NCBI GenBank assembly: GCA_002733215.1
Contig: NVUY01000002.1
Location: 138,565-202,564 of the forward strand
Source of the DNA: Sulfurovum sp.
GTDB taxonomy: Bacteria; Campylobacterota; Campylobacteria; Campylobacterales; Sulfurovaceae
Direction of reading: 5' to 3'
Length of the DNA: 64,000 bases
Shown in pieces: positions 19,058 to 28,178 of the stretch. Positions within the stretch are counted from its first letter, which is position 1. Each line of letters starts with the position of its first letter. Made by a program: the position numbers and the translations under genes. The notes under the pieces are model-generated. The model was not told the origin of the DNA. It searched no databases and worked only from the letters and a program-made list of their open reading frames with translations.

Positions 19058-19085
19058 GATGGATTTTAAATTTTTATTACACTTT

Positions 19086-19980
19086 TTATTGAAACGTATT
19101 ACACTGACGCATATCCCCAGACTTCAATCCACGTCTTAACCACTCCATACGTTGTTTTGCAGAGCCATGTGTAAAGCCATCTGGGTTGACATGCCTACCT
19201 GATTTTTTCTGTAAAGTATCATCCCCTATGGAAGCAGCGGCCCTCAATGCTTCTTCTACATCACCTCGTTCAAGTATGCCAAACTTTTTATGTGCATGAT
19301 GTGCCCAGACTCCGGCGTAACAGTCTGCTTGAAGCTCAACTCTGACTTGTAAGGCATTGGCTTTGGTACTGCTACCACCCCAACTCTGTTTTGCTTTTTG
19401 TACCTTACTTAGTGTACCTTGCAAGTTTTGGATGTGATGCCCTACTTCATGTGCTAACACATAAGCTTGTGCAAAGTCTCCGGGAGCAGAATGGTTTTTT
19501 GCTAACTCTTCAAAAAAGCTTTGATCCAAATATACTTTCTGATCGGCGGGACAATAAAAAGGTCCCATAGCAGAAGAGGCAAAACCACAACCACTTTTTG
19601 TACCCCCCACGGTAAAGTACCATCACAGGCTCTTTGTATCTCATGCCATACTTAGGAAGTACATCATTCCACACTTCCTCTGTGTACCCTAATGTGGTTT
19701 TCATAAAGTCTGACATTTGATTATCTTTGGCTTCATTGGCTACAGTTGTTTTACCTGCTGTACCACCCATACCAATGAGTGTCAATGGATTATAGCCCAT
19801 AAAATATGCAGCAGCTCCCACACCCACTATCAACATTCCAAACTTAGAACGAAGTAAAGGTTTAACTATAGGCCACAACAGTATCATTGTTCCCATGGAA
19901 GGCATATTACCTCCACCACCACCTGAAGTTGCTCTTCTATCTTCAACATTGGTACTTTTTCTTCCACCTTTCCATTTCAT
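19086..19980 (-). pseudogene. Neutral zinc metallopeptidase (YpfJ-like), split by a one-base frameshift at a G6 run
   Basis: Two frames together make one family member of about 295 aa. The first (start 19980) has an N-terminal MKWKGGRKSTNVEDRR, a Gly-rich run, a membrane helix (FGMLIVGVGAAAYFMGY) and reaches ..VMVLYRGG; the second continues [23 protein letters not shown] and contains the zinc motif HEVGHHIQ (HExxH) and a later ELQADCYAG. The switch falls at a run of six G on the minus strand (plus C at 19603-19608); with five G the frame is restored. Could be a sequencing error, a real lesion, or slippage. Predicted single-pass metallopeptidase. Confidence 0.85.
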
Positions 19981-20077
19981 AGTGTCCCCTTTAAGATTCT
20001 AATTTTATTCCTTTTATTCCTTCAATTATACCAACCAAAAGTAAAAATCTACTACAATTAGACTAACCAATACAAAC

Positions 20078-20190
20078 TCGTTCCCATGCTCCTGCATGGG
20101 AATGCATACTTAAATTTTATAAGCAATATACGTTTTGATTTCACCATCTAAACCATATATGTATTCCCAACGAGGACGTTGGGAACGAGA
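20078..20190. repeat. Family C palindromic repeats, copies 2 and 3
   Basis: Unit one: CTCGTTCCCATGCTCC then TGCATGGGAATGCATAC. Unit two: GTATTCCCAACGAGG then ACGTTGGGAACGAGAGGCG. The two units face each other across about 50 bases, as ends of a larger inverted pair, directly upstream of dnaX. Confidence 0.85.
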
Positions 20191-20208
20191 GGCGTTCGAG
20201 GAGTACTT

Positions 20209-22041
20209 TTGTCATTAGCCCTAGCAAGAAAATACCGTCCTGCCACCTTTGATGACCTCATAGGTCAGGAAGCTGTTTCACAAACACTCTCTCTGGCACT
20301 TGACGGCAACAGACTCTCTCATGCTTACCTTTTTTCCGGGCTCAGAGGAAGCGGTAAAACTTCTACCGCACGTATTTTCTCCAAAGCATTACTCTGTGAA
20401 CAGGGTGCCACTTCTCATCCCTGCGGTACCTGTATCCACTGTGTGATGTCTGCAGAGAACCGTCATATGGACATCATCGAAATGGATGCCGCTTCCAACC
20501 GCGGTATAGATGACATTAAAGACCTTATAGAACATACCAAATACAAGCCCTCTTCAGCACGCTACAAGATCTTCATCATTGATGAAGTACATATGCTGAC
20601 CAACCAGGCTTTTAATGCACTGCTTAAAACCCTTGAAGAACCGCCTGATTTCGTAAAGTTCATTCTGGCAACGACTGACCCGCTTAAACTGCCTGCAACC
20701 ATCCTTTCAAGAACACAGCATTTCAGATTTAAAAAAATACCTCAAAATCTTGTACTTAAACATTTAGAACACATTTTAAACCTTGAGAAGATCGAGTATG
20801 AAAGAGATGCCCTGGATATTATTGCACGTTCCGGTGCAGGCTCTCTAAGAGACTCTCTTACCTTGATGGATCAAGCCATTGTCTACTCTAAGAATTTTGT
20901 AGACGTCAATACTGTGACCGGAATGCTTGGCATCATAGAGCCCAGTCTTTTGGAAGCTTTACTCCATGATATCATGCACAAAGACACAGCAAAGATCCTG
21001 GCCTTTATCAAAATGGCAGCAGATTATGAAGCTGAAATGATCCTCGATGAACTTACCCTCTATCTCAAAGAGTTGCTTTTAGCAGGTAATGGCAAATTTA
21101 ACCCTATGATCATCGAACGTTTTTTCAGGGTCATAGCCGAATCCAAAGCCTTACTCTCTCTTGGATCTGATGGTGAATTTGTACTCTCCTTATCGCTCTT
21201 CAAAATGATGGAATCTTTGGAAATAAAAGATATAGACACTATGATACGTGGACTGGAACAAGAACTCAAAGGAGTTGAAGTGTCTGAGATCATGGTAACC
21301 ACACCTTCTCCCGATGTCTCTGCCCCGGCAAAAGTCATCACCATCACTGAAGATGAAATAGTTGCTTCACTCCCAGTTGTGGAGACGATAGTAAAAAAAG
21401 AAAAAGAAAAAGAGAATAATGATGTAGGGGTCAACCCACGTGTTGACCCTGGGCAGACACAAAGGTCTGCCCCTACACAAAATGTTGAAGAAATACCTAC
21501 ACCACAAATCAATCCCCATCAAAAAACATTTGATATACTTGTCAAAAAACTTTATGATAGGAATTATGATCTGGGTGCATGTTTTGAACGTAATATTGCA
21601 TTTGAAAGCTTTTTAGACAACACATTGACTTGGAGTTCTATGACTGAGGGTGATGATAAAAAAACACTGATCACACACTGGGGACTCATCAATATGCTTG
21701 TAAAAGACATCTTTGGATTTGAAACCAAGATCGTTAATGTAACTAAAAAAAAAGTAGTTGACCTTTCGAGCACTTCGACAAGCCCTGGGAACAAAAGCAA
21801 CACAATCACAGAAGAAAACCAAAACAAGGTGGCTGAACCTGCCAAGGTTCCCCATCAGGATGCAGACACAGGCTCCATGATAGAAGATATCGAAATGAAA
21901 AGTTCATGTATTTCTCCGGAAGCCGGAGATACAGAAGCGGCTAAAGAGAAAGATCCCTCTACCCTGCTTCAGGAGCCTATGATCAAAGAAGCGATCGCTT
22001 TATTTGATCCGAAAAAGGTAAGAATTAAACGCAACACGTAG
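20209..22041 (+). CDS. dnaX: DNA polymerase III subunit gamma/tau with two repeat-encoded inserts
   Basis: 610 aa from a TTG at 20209, preceded by GAGGAG five bases upstream; the frame extends to another TTG at 20179 inside the repeat. Typical N-terminus ALARKYRPATFDDLIGQE, Walker A GLRGSGKTSTARIF, zinc cysteines (CEQGATSHPCGTCIHC), DEVHML and the arginine-finger region LSRTQHFRFK. The C-terminal linker is unusual: 21424-21476 is a family A palindrome read as VGVNPRVDPGQTQRSAPT, and 21764-21787 reads like another palindromic element. Loads the sliding clamp. The TAG stop comes from the downstream family B repeat. Confidence 0.95.
   Translation: MSLALARKYRPATFDDLIGQEAVSQTLSLALDGNRLSHAYLFSGLRGSGKTSTARIFSKALLCEQGATSHPCGTCIHCVMSAENRHMDIIEMDAASNRGIDDIKDLIEHTKYKPSSARYKIFIIDEVHMLTNQAFNALLKTLEEPPDFVKFILATTDPLKLPATILSRTQHFRFKKIPQNLVLKHLEHILNLEKIEYERDALDIIARSGAGSLRDSLTLMDQAIVYSKNFVDVNTVTGMLGIIEPSLLEALLHDIMHKDTAKILAFIKMAADYEAEMILDELTLYLKELLLAGNGKFNPMIIERFFRVIAESKALLSLGSDGEFVLSLSLFKMMESLEIKDIDTMIRGLEQELKGVEVSEIMVTTPSPDVSAPAKVITITEDEIVASLPVVETIVKKEKEKENNDVGVNPRVDPGQTQRSAPTQNVEEIPTPQINPHQKTFDILVKKLYDRNYDLGACFERNIAFESFLDNTLTWSSMTEGDDKKTLITHWGLINMLVKDIFGFETKIVNVTKKKVVDLSSTSTSPGNKSNTITEENQNKVAEPAKVPHQDADTGSMIEDIEMKSSCISPEAGDTEAAKEKDPSTLLQEPMIKEAIALFDPKKVRIKRNT
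21424..21476. repeat. Family A palindromic repeat inside dnaX
   Basis: GTAGGGGTCAACCCACG then TGTTGACCC, followed by GGGCAGACACAAAGGTCTG then CCCCTAC. Two perfect hairpins in frame in the linker of DnaX. Confidence 0.92.
21764..21787. repeat. Possible third palindromic element in dnaX
   Basis: CTTTCGAGCACTTCGACAAG followed by CCCTGG resembles a widespread bacterial repeat containing TTCGACAAG. Single copy in this window, so recognised only from memory of other genomes. It encodes LSSTSTSPG in the low-complexity linker. Confidence 0.4.
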
Positions 22042-22083
22042 GTTTGGCACTGCCAAACATCAAACCTCAATTCAAACCTACGA
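22037..22083. repeat. Family B palindromic repeat between convergent dnaX and ymdB-like gene
   Basis: CGTAGGTTTGGCACTGCC and its inverted end AAACCTACG, with an internal TTTGGCA/TGCCAAA palindrome. It provides the TAG stop of dnaX (22039-22041) on the plus strand and the TAG stop of the opposing gene (22078-22080) on the minus strand. Confidence 0.92.
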
Positions 22084-22890
22084 TTCCGTCCAAGCCTTCG
22101 TCACGATCTTAGGTTTGTCATCATGAATCTTAATCTTTTCAGCCCCTACACAACGACCATTTTCATCTAATTCAAACACTATCATTTGCAAGATAGCTTT
22201 GCACTTATCCGGTACATCATAATGTCCACTCAGTGATGTTAAAAAACGTTTCATTGGTATAATATCATCCATACCTATCACGCCGTCTCTACAGCCAGTA
22301 AGACCAACATCGCTCACATAACAACATCCACTTACTATTTGCAGGTCATCTGTTGCTACATGTGTATGTGTACCTAATATAGCAGAGACATCATTTTTCA
22401 GTATTTGACGTAGAGCATTCTTTTCTGAAGTTGCTTCAGCATGTATGTCGATGATAATATGTTTAATATTTTGTGATTGAAGTTTTTTAACCTCTTCTAC
22501 TATCATCGTAAAAGGGTTATCGACCATAGGCATCGTGTAATGTCCCATAAGATTGATGATAGCCACTTCATAGCCTAAAAGTGTTGTTTTATATAATCCC
22601 TCACCAGGAGTTTCTTTGGGGTAGTTAATAGGACGGACAAGAGGATAAGTGTCAAACATAGTGAGGATCTCTTTTTTGTCAAAACTGTGGTTACCCCCGG
22701 TCATCATATCGATACCGTACCCCAGCAACTCTATGCAGTTTTTTTCGGTTAAACCAAAACCATGAGAAGCATTTTCATAGTTGGCAATAGTAAAATCAAT
22801 AAAATGTTCTTGTTGAAGTCTTTTAAGATGGCGCTTAAGCATCAATCGACCCGGTTTCCCGACAATATCACCAATAAACCCTATTTTCAA
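22078..22890 (-). CDS. ymdB: YmdB-like metallophosphoesterase (TIGR00282 family)
   Basis: 270 aa. Begins MKIGFIGDIVGKPGR with the GD metal motif, then TIANYENASHGFGL, GNHSFD (GNH motif) and GTHTHV (metal-binding His pair): the calcineurin-like phosphoesterase order. In Bacillus the homologue hydrolyses 2',3'-cyclic nucleotides; here the substrate is unproven. Convergent with dnaX across a 36-base repeat that supplies both stops. Confidence 0.9.
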   Translation of the reverse strand: MKIGFIGDIVGKPGRLMLKRHLKRLQQEHFIDFTIANYENASHGFGLTEKNCIELLGYGIDMMTGGNHSFDKKEILTMFDTYPLVRPINYPKETPGEGLYKTTLLGYEVAIINLMGHYTMPMVDNPFTMIVEEVKKLQSQNIKHIIIDIHAEATSEKNALRQILKNDVSAILGTHTHVATDDLQIVSGCCYVSDVGLTGCRDGVIGMDDIIPMKRFLTSLSGHYDVPDKCKAILQMIVFELDENGRCVGAEKIKIHDDKPKIVTKAWTES

Positions 22891-22910
22891 TATATAACCT
22901 TTTTCGCTCT

Positions 22911-22999
22911 CGTTCCCACTCTCCTGAGTGGGAACGCATACTACTCTAAAAACGTAAAAATATATGTGTTACGCCTCAGGAGAGGCGTAACGAGAAGAA
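22911..22999. repeat. Family C palindromic repeat, copy 4 (compound)
   Basis: CTCGTTCCCACTCTCC then TGAGTGGGAACGCATAC, a 30-base AT spacer, and GTTACGCCTCAGG then AGAGGCGTAACGAGAAG. Two facing hairpins between ymdB-like gene and fabH. Confidence 0.85.
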
Positions 23000-23001
23000 A
23001 C

Positions 23002-24018
23002 TTACTTACTTTTCCCTGCAAAAGGTAATAATGCAGATGCCCAGGTCAACCCACCGCCAAAAGTATCCAACAACATCAACTCACCCTCTTGAAGTCTCCC
23101 AGACTCCCAGATATCATTAAGCGCCATGGGGATAGAAGCCGCAGAAGTATTCCCATACTTACCTACAGTAACTACCACTTGTTCTTCTGTCATTTTCAAT
23201 GCATCACCAACAGCTTTAATGATACGATAATTTGCTTGATGAGGGATAAAATGCGGGATCTCATCCGCAGAGATCTCATTTTTGGCAAGTATCTCTTTCA
23301 CATCTTTTGTCAACGTTTTCACTGCCAGTTTAAAGGTTTCATTCCCTTTCATCTGTACATACTGCAAGCCTTCATCAAGTACTTTTTGACTTACAGGATT
23401 TACAGAACCCGGCGCAGGTGTGACCAAAAAGTCTGCGTAAGACCCATCTGCGGAAGCATGCAAGTCTATAATTCCTTCTGCTTTATTGGACGTTGCCGAG
23501 ATCATAGCTGCACCCGCACCGTCCCCAAATAAAATACAGGTCGTTCTGTCTGTATAGTCGACGATGGAAGAGAATTTCTCTGCTCCGACGATCAGTACAT
23601 TCTTCTTCATCCCCGACTCTATAAATGCTTTGGCCACAGAAAGCAAATAGACAAATCCGCTACATGCAGCCGAAATATCAAATGCCTGTACATCCCGAAT
23701 ACCGATCTTGTCTGAAATGATACACGCGGTTGAAGGCATATTAAAATAATCAGGGGTCACTGTTGCACAAATGACCAGGTCGATCTCATCTTTAGCAATA
23801 CCTGAACGCTCAATAGCAAGCTCGCATGCTTTAGCAGCCATATCACTTGTATACTCATCCTCTGCAGCGATATGACGTTCTTTGATACCCGTACGCTTCA
23901 AGATCCACTCATCCGTAGTATCTACCATCTTTTCAAGATCTGCGTTAGTCAAAATCTTTTCTGGTACATAAGCGCCTATAGATCTAAATGAAGCATATAC
24001 TGGTTTTGTTTGTGACAT
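23002..24018 (-). CDS. fabH: Beta-ketoacyl-ACP synthase III
   Basis: 338 aa thiolase-fold enzyme that condenses acetyl-CoA with malonyl-ACP to start fatty-acid synthesis. Catalytic Cys in [11 protein letters not shown] (about residue 120), His in [10 protein letters not shown] and Asn in [10 protein letters not shown] are all present. Downstream of plsX with a 133-bp gap; this plsX-fabH pairing is conserved. Confidence 0.97.
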   Translation of the reverse strand: MSQTKPVYASFRSIGAYVPEKILTNADLEKMVDTTDEWILKRTGIKERHIAAEDEYTSDMAAKACELAIERSGIAKDEIDLVICATVTPDYFNMPSTACIISDKIGIRDVQAFDISAACSGFVYLLSVAKAFIESGMKKNVLIVGAEKFSSIVDYTDRTTCILFGDGAGAAMISATSNKAEGIIDLHASADGSYADFLVTPAPGSVNPVSQKVLDEGLQYVQMKGNETFKLAVKTLTKDVKEILAKNEISADEIPHFIPHQANYRIIKAVGDALKMTEEQVVVTVGKYGNTSAASIPMALNDIWESGRLQEGELMLLDTFGGGLTWASALLPFAGKSK

Positions 24019-24151
24019 AGTTATCCTTAGGACATAAATTAATTGTTACATTTTACCATAAAATAAGTAGGAAGAGTTTTAAAAAGAGGGGAAAGTGTGT
24101 TTGTTTTGGGCTTCCTTCTACAGGCTACCACAGTATCTGCGGTAACAAAAA

Positions 24152-25141
24152 TTATTTATTTTCTGTAAGAAGTTTTTCTATGGTAGAGTTTACATCTGAC
24201 TCTGTATATCTGATCGCCTGGAATATGGCATTCATTATTGCTTTGGCATTTGAGCTTCCGTGACCGATGATCGCACAGCCGTCAATACCAAGTAAGGGTG
24301 CTCCGCCATACTCTGCATAATCCACTTGCTTTTTCATATTGCCAAATACTTTTCTTTTCATCATCAGTGCACCTATTTTTGCAGGAAGTGACTTGCGTAT
24401 ATGCTGTCTCATCAGGGTAAAGATGGTCGAGACAACACCTTCAGATGTTTTAAGTAAAATATTCCCTGTAAATCCGTCACATACAACGACATTGGCATTA
24501 CCATTAAAAATATCTCTACCTTCAACATTTCCCACAAAACCATCCAAATGCTGAAGCAGACCAAAAGCCTCTTTGGTCAAAGCATTCCCTTTGGAATCTT
24601 CAGAACCATTAGATAAAAGACCCACTTTAGGAGATGCAATACCTAAGATCTTCTGTGCATAGGCTTCACCCATCGCACCAAATTCATAAAGGTTTTGAGG
24701 TGTACAGTCAGTCACTGCTCCTACATCAAGTACCAGTGTTTTGTCTGCAGTGATACTCGGCATCAATGTCGCAAGTGCCGGCTTGGAAATATGCGGTAAA
24801 CGTCCTATACGTATAGTAGCCAATGTCATCGTCGCGCCACTGTGCCCTGCTGAAACTACTGCTGCTGCTTCTTTATTACGTACAAGTTCAACTGCTTTGT
24901 AAATGGATGAATCTTTACGCTTCAGTGCATTGGTCGCCTGATCACTCATAGCGATCACATCTGAGGCTTCAACAATTTCAACTTTATCTGTGTAATATTG
25001 GGGAAGTAAAGAGAGTATCTCTTCTTTGTCACCTACTAAAATAGGGAGGAATTTCTTTTGTTCCAGTGCTTGAACCACACCTTCTATGATGGGTTCAGGA
25101 CCGAAGTCTCCACCCATTGCATCAATCGCGATCTTAATCAT
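24152..25141 (-). CDS. plsX: Phosphate acyltransferase
   Basis: 329 aa from the ATG at 25141 (a TTG precedes it). Begins MIKIAIDAMGGDFGPEPIIEG, the PlsX hallmark; later GHSGATMT and GNILLKTSEG match. Makes acyl-phosphate from acyl-ACP for phospholipid synthesis at the membrane surface. Lies just after rpmF as in related genomes. Confidence 0.97.
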   Translation of the reverse strand: MIKIAIDAMGGDFGPEPIIEGVVQALEQKKFLPILVGDKEEILSLLPQYYTDKVEIVEASDVIAMSDQATNALKRKDSSIYKAVELVRNKEAAAVVSAGHSGATMTLATIRIGRLPHISKPALATLMPSITADKTLVLDVGAVTDCTPQNLYEFGAMGEAYAQKILGIASPKVGLLSNGSEDSKGNALTKEAFGLLQHLDGFVGNVEGRDIFNGNANVVVCDGFTGNILLKTSEGVVSTIFTLMRQHIRKSLPAKIGALMMKRKVFGNMKKQVDYAEYGGAPLLGIDGCAIIGHGSSNAKAIMNAIFQAIRYTESDVNSTIEKLLTENK

Positions 25142-25146
25142 CAAGA

Positions 25147-25308
25147 TTACGCTTTAGTTGTTTTGTACTCACCAGTAGTCATGTTCATGTGATGAGGCAT
25201 TCTCCATGTTCCATCTGCATCTTTAACCGGCATTGGTAATGTCAATTTGTAATGTGTTCTTCTTTTCGCTGCTCTTGTGTGACTCACACGTCTTTTAGGT
25301 ACTGCCAT
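25147..25308 (-). CDS. rpmF: 50S ribosomal protein L32
   Basis: 53 aa, [20 protein letters not shown] at the start and [15 protein letters not shown] at the end, as in bL32 of this phylum (no zinc cysteines). Ends six bases before the plsX ATG. Found by direct translation; it is short. Confidence 0.95.
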   Translation of the reverse strand: MAVPKRRVSHTRAAKRRTHYKLTLPMPVKDADGTWRMPHHMNMTTGEYKTTKA

Positions 25309-25396
25309 TTTATATTCCTTATTTGAATGTTATTATTATTGTCTTCTTGAAAATGAGCAAAGCCCATCTTTCAATTCATCTCACTAAAGTCTCGTT

Positions 25397-25771
25397 TTAA
25401 AACTCGATCTCAAAGTCTTCATCATTATTGTCACATTTGTCACAATAGTGATAAGAACTTTCTATTGAAGTTATTTCACTCTCTAGTATGTACGAAAGGT
25501 CTATTTCGCCATCTAAAAATTCAATTATATCTAAATCAACTTTATCTTCAGAAACTAAATCACTTAGTTTAAGTCGTAGCTTATTGTCTATCATATATGC
25601 ATATGCGTCTCCACATCTGTCACAGGTCAACTCAATTTCGCCACACATTTGTGCATCTAAAGTTACTTGATGATAACCGCTCTTTTGTAAAGTTCCCTCA
25701 AGCGTTACACCCTTTGAACTGAGTCCAATGGGTTTTGCTGTAGAACCTACCTTATCAAATACAATTTTCAT
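25397..25771 (-). CDS. YceD/DUF177 family protein
   Basis: 124 aa. Cysteine pairs CGEIELTCDRCGDAY and CDKCDN plus an acidic middle are typical of the DUF177 protein encoded with rpmF and linked to 23S rRNA accumulation. Operon with ndk upstream and rpmF downstream. Confidence 0.88.
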   Translation of the reverse strand: MKIVFDKVGSTAKPIGLSSKGVTLEGTLQKSGYHQVTLDAQMCGEIELTCDRCGDAYAYMIDNKLRLKLSDLVSEDKVDLDIIEFLDGEIDLSYILESEITSIESSYHYCDKCDNNDEDFEIEF

Positions 25772-25792
25772 AAGGAAATTCCTTAAACTGTA

Positions 25793-26206
25793 TTAGTTGA
25801 TCTCTCTTTGTGCAAAGAAGAAATTAATTTCGATCGTTGCGTTTTCAACAGAATCAGATCCGTGTACTGCATTTGCATCAATACTCTCTGCAAAATCTGC
25901 TCTGATAGTGCCAGCTTCAGCTTCTGCAGGGTTGGTAGCACCCATAAGATCTCTGTTTTTCGTCATTGCATTTTCACCTTCAAGTACAGTCACAACAACA
26001 GGACCCGAAACCATAAATTCTACAAGGTCTTTAAAGAAAGGTCTCTCAGCGTGAACTGCATAAAATGCTTCAGCATCTACACGTGAAAGTCTGATTTTTT
26101 TAGTCGCTGCAAGTCTAAGTCCTGCTGCTTCAAATCTTGCAAGAATCTGTCCTACAACGTTTTTAGCTACTGCATCTGGTTTAATGATTGATAATGTTTG
26201 TTCCAT
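25793..26206 (-). CDS. ndk: Nucleoside diphosphate kinase
   Basis: 137 aa. [21 protein letters not shown] at the start and the active-site His in [12 protein letters not shown] (about residue 115). Balances NTP/dNTP pools. Upstream gap contains a TATAAT (plus 26239-26244 read on minus) that may be its promoter. Confidence 0.97.
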   Translation of the reverse strand: MEQTLSIIKPDAVAKNVVGQILARFEAAGLRLAATKKIRLSRVDAEAFYAVHAERPFFKDLVEFMVSGPVVVTVLEGENAMTKNRDLMGATNPAEAEAGTIRADFAESIDANAVHGSDSVENATIEINFFFAQREIN

Positions 26207-26372
26207 ACTTATAGTCCTAAGCGATTATTTACTTCCAAATTATATTATCTGGAGAGTATTCGGGCGGGATTATATCGAAAAATATTTTAATGTGAGTTTA
26301 AATTTTTGTAAGTGAGTACGTAAGTAAAGTAATATGTGCCGGAAATTCCGACACATAGAAGAAAGTAAAAGA

Positions 26373-26735
26373 CTAGTCTTCTACTACGTCTTTTCTAGCT
26401 GCTCTATCTTCAAGAGAAATATCTTCTCTCATTGGCATGATTACATCAGCATCATTCACAACATAATTTTCACCATCAATGTAGTTTCCACCGGCAAAGA
26501 ATTCTTTGTGATCAGCTGTAAATGGCATATCCCAAGTAATACATCCTTCAGTTGGACATGCTTCAGCACAGGCTGGAGAGTCGAAGTGATCTACACACTC
26601 AACACATTTATCAGGATATACATAGTAGTACTCCTCACCCGTTGGATTATCATCCTCATCTACGATTGCTTCTACTGGACATTCATCAATACATGCCGCA
26701 CAGTTGATACATGTATCATTAATAATTACTGCCAT
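26373..26735 (-). CDS. fdxA: Ferredoxin with two 4Fe-4S motifs
   Basis: 120 aa. First cluster CINCAACIDECPVEAI, second cluster in KCVECVDHFDSPACAEACP with the insertion typical of the bacterial 2[4Fe-4S] ferredoxins of this phylum. The C-terminal third is an acidic extension. Cytoplasmic electron carrier, probably for 2-oxoacid oxidoreductases. Confidence 0.92.
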   Translation of the reverse strand: MAVIINDTCINCAACIDECPVEAIVDEDDNPTGEEYYYVYPDKCVECVDHFDSPACAEACPTEGCITWDMPFTADHKEFFAGGNYIDGENYVVNDADVIMPMREDISLEDRAARKDVVED

Positions 26736-26884
26736 TTTTTATCCTTTTTATTTAAATATAATCACACTATAGCAAAAAAAGTTAAATTAATCTTTAATCT
26801 CAAAGTCATTCAACATTAAATTTCATTATTCGCTCCCTTTCCCAACAGAGCGTATATATAACGATATTGATAATGGATATTACC

Positions 26885-28042
26885 TTAAATATTCAGGTAC
26901 TTTTTGATGTCATTTACTCTAGAGGTTTTCTCCCAAGTAAAATCTTCATCTTCACGACCAAAGTGTCCATATGCTGCTGTTTTTCTGTATATCGGTCTGA
27001 GCAGATCAAGTTCTTCTATGATACCTTTGGGTGTAAGGTCAAACAGTTCACTTACACACGCTGAGATTTTTTCTTCATCTACAGATGCAGTACCATGTGT
27101 ATCTACATAAATAGAAACTGGTTTTGCCACACCGATCGCATAAGCGATTTGTAATGTTACTTTTTCACATGCGCCTGCTGCCACAAGGTTTTTAGCTACA
27201 TACCTTGCTGCATAAGCTGCAGATCTGTCAACTTTTGTTGGATCTTTTCCTGAAAAAGCACCTCCTCCGTGAGGACAAGCACCACCATAGGTATCTACAA
27301 TGATTTTTCTACCTGTAAGCCCGGCATCACCTTGAGGTCCTCCGATCACAAAACGTCCTGTCGGATTAATGTGGTATATAATATCATCATGTATCAATTC
27401 GGAGGGTATTACTGCTTTAATGACCTCTTCAAGTACTGCTTTTTGTACTTGTTCTAAAGAGACATGATCATGATGTTGTGTAGAAACAACGATCGTATCT
27501 ATCGATACCGGTTTACCGTCTACATATTTCACAGAAACTTGTGCTTTTCCATCTGGACGCAAAAATGGAACAGTACCGTTTTTACGCACTTCCGCAAGTT
27601 TTGCAGTGATCTTATGTGCCAATGAAATAGGCAAAGGCATCAATTCAGGTGTCTCTTTACAAGCATACCCGAACATAAGTCCCTGGTCACCTGCACCTAT
27701 CACACCGGAAGCCTGATCCACACCTTGATTGATATCCGGGCTTTGTTCACCTATACCATTCAGTACACCGGCAGATCTATAGTCAAAACCATATTTTGCA
27801 TCGGTATATCCTATATCCTTTATCACTTCACGTGCGATCTCCTGCATCGGTGCATATGCTGCTGTTTTAAGTTCTCCTGCAATAACACAAAAACCATTGC
27901 TCACTAACGTCTCACAAGCCACACGTGCCTGCGGATCTTTTTCGATGATATAGTCGAGTATAGCATCTGAGATCTGATCAGCCATTTTATCTGGATGACC
28001 TTCAGTTACCGATTCACTTGTAAAAATGTATTCGTTAGCCAT
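26885..28042 (-). CDS. metK: S-adenosylmethionine synthetase
   Basis: 385 aa. Motifs [12 protein letters not shown] (ATP binding), [19 protein letters not shown] (P-loop-like) and the N-terminal [11 protein letters not shown] are intact. Makes SAM from methionine and ATP. Stand-alone gene with 100-130-bp flanks. Confidence 0.97.
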   Translation of the reverse strand: MANEYIFTSESVTEGHPDKMADQISDAILDYIIEKDPQARVACETLVSNGFCVIAGELKTAAYAPMQEIAREVIKDIGYTDAKYGFDYRSAGVLNGIGEQSPDINQGVDQASGVIGAGDQGLMFGYACKETPELMPLPISLAHKITAKLAEVRKNGTVPFLRPDGKAQVSVKYVDGKPVSIDTIVVSTQHHDHVSLEQVQKAVLEEVIKAVIPSELIHDDIIYHINPTGRFVIGGPQGDAGLTGRKIIVDTYGGACPHGGGAFSGKDPTKVDRSAAYAARYVAKNLVAAGACEKVTLQIAYAIGVAKPVSIYVDTHGTASVDEEKISACVSELFDLTPKGIIEELDLLRPIYRKTAAYGHFGREDEDFTWEKTSRVNDIKKYLNI

Positions 28043-28125
28043 TTTTTATTCCTTGAAAATATTTGTTCACTGCCACTGAACTTAATAAAAAAATATATTT
28101 TATCCCTTTATTAAATCCAATATCA

Positions 28126-28178
28126 TAGGGGTCAACCTATGTGTTGACCCATGGGCAGACACACAGGTCTGCCCCTAC
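28126..28178. repeat. Family A palindromic repeat between dxs and metK
   Basis: TAGGGGTCAACC..GTTGACCC and GGGCAGAC..GTCTGCCCCTAC hairpins. Its right end supplies the TAG stop of dxs (28175-28177). Confidence 0.92.

Noticed and set aside
24126..24144. Small inverted repeat TACCACA/TGCGGTA between plsX and fabH as a terminator
   Set aside because: Short stem with no following T run on the minus strand; not enough to call.
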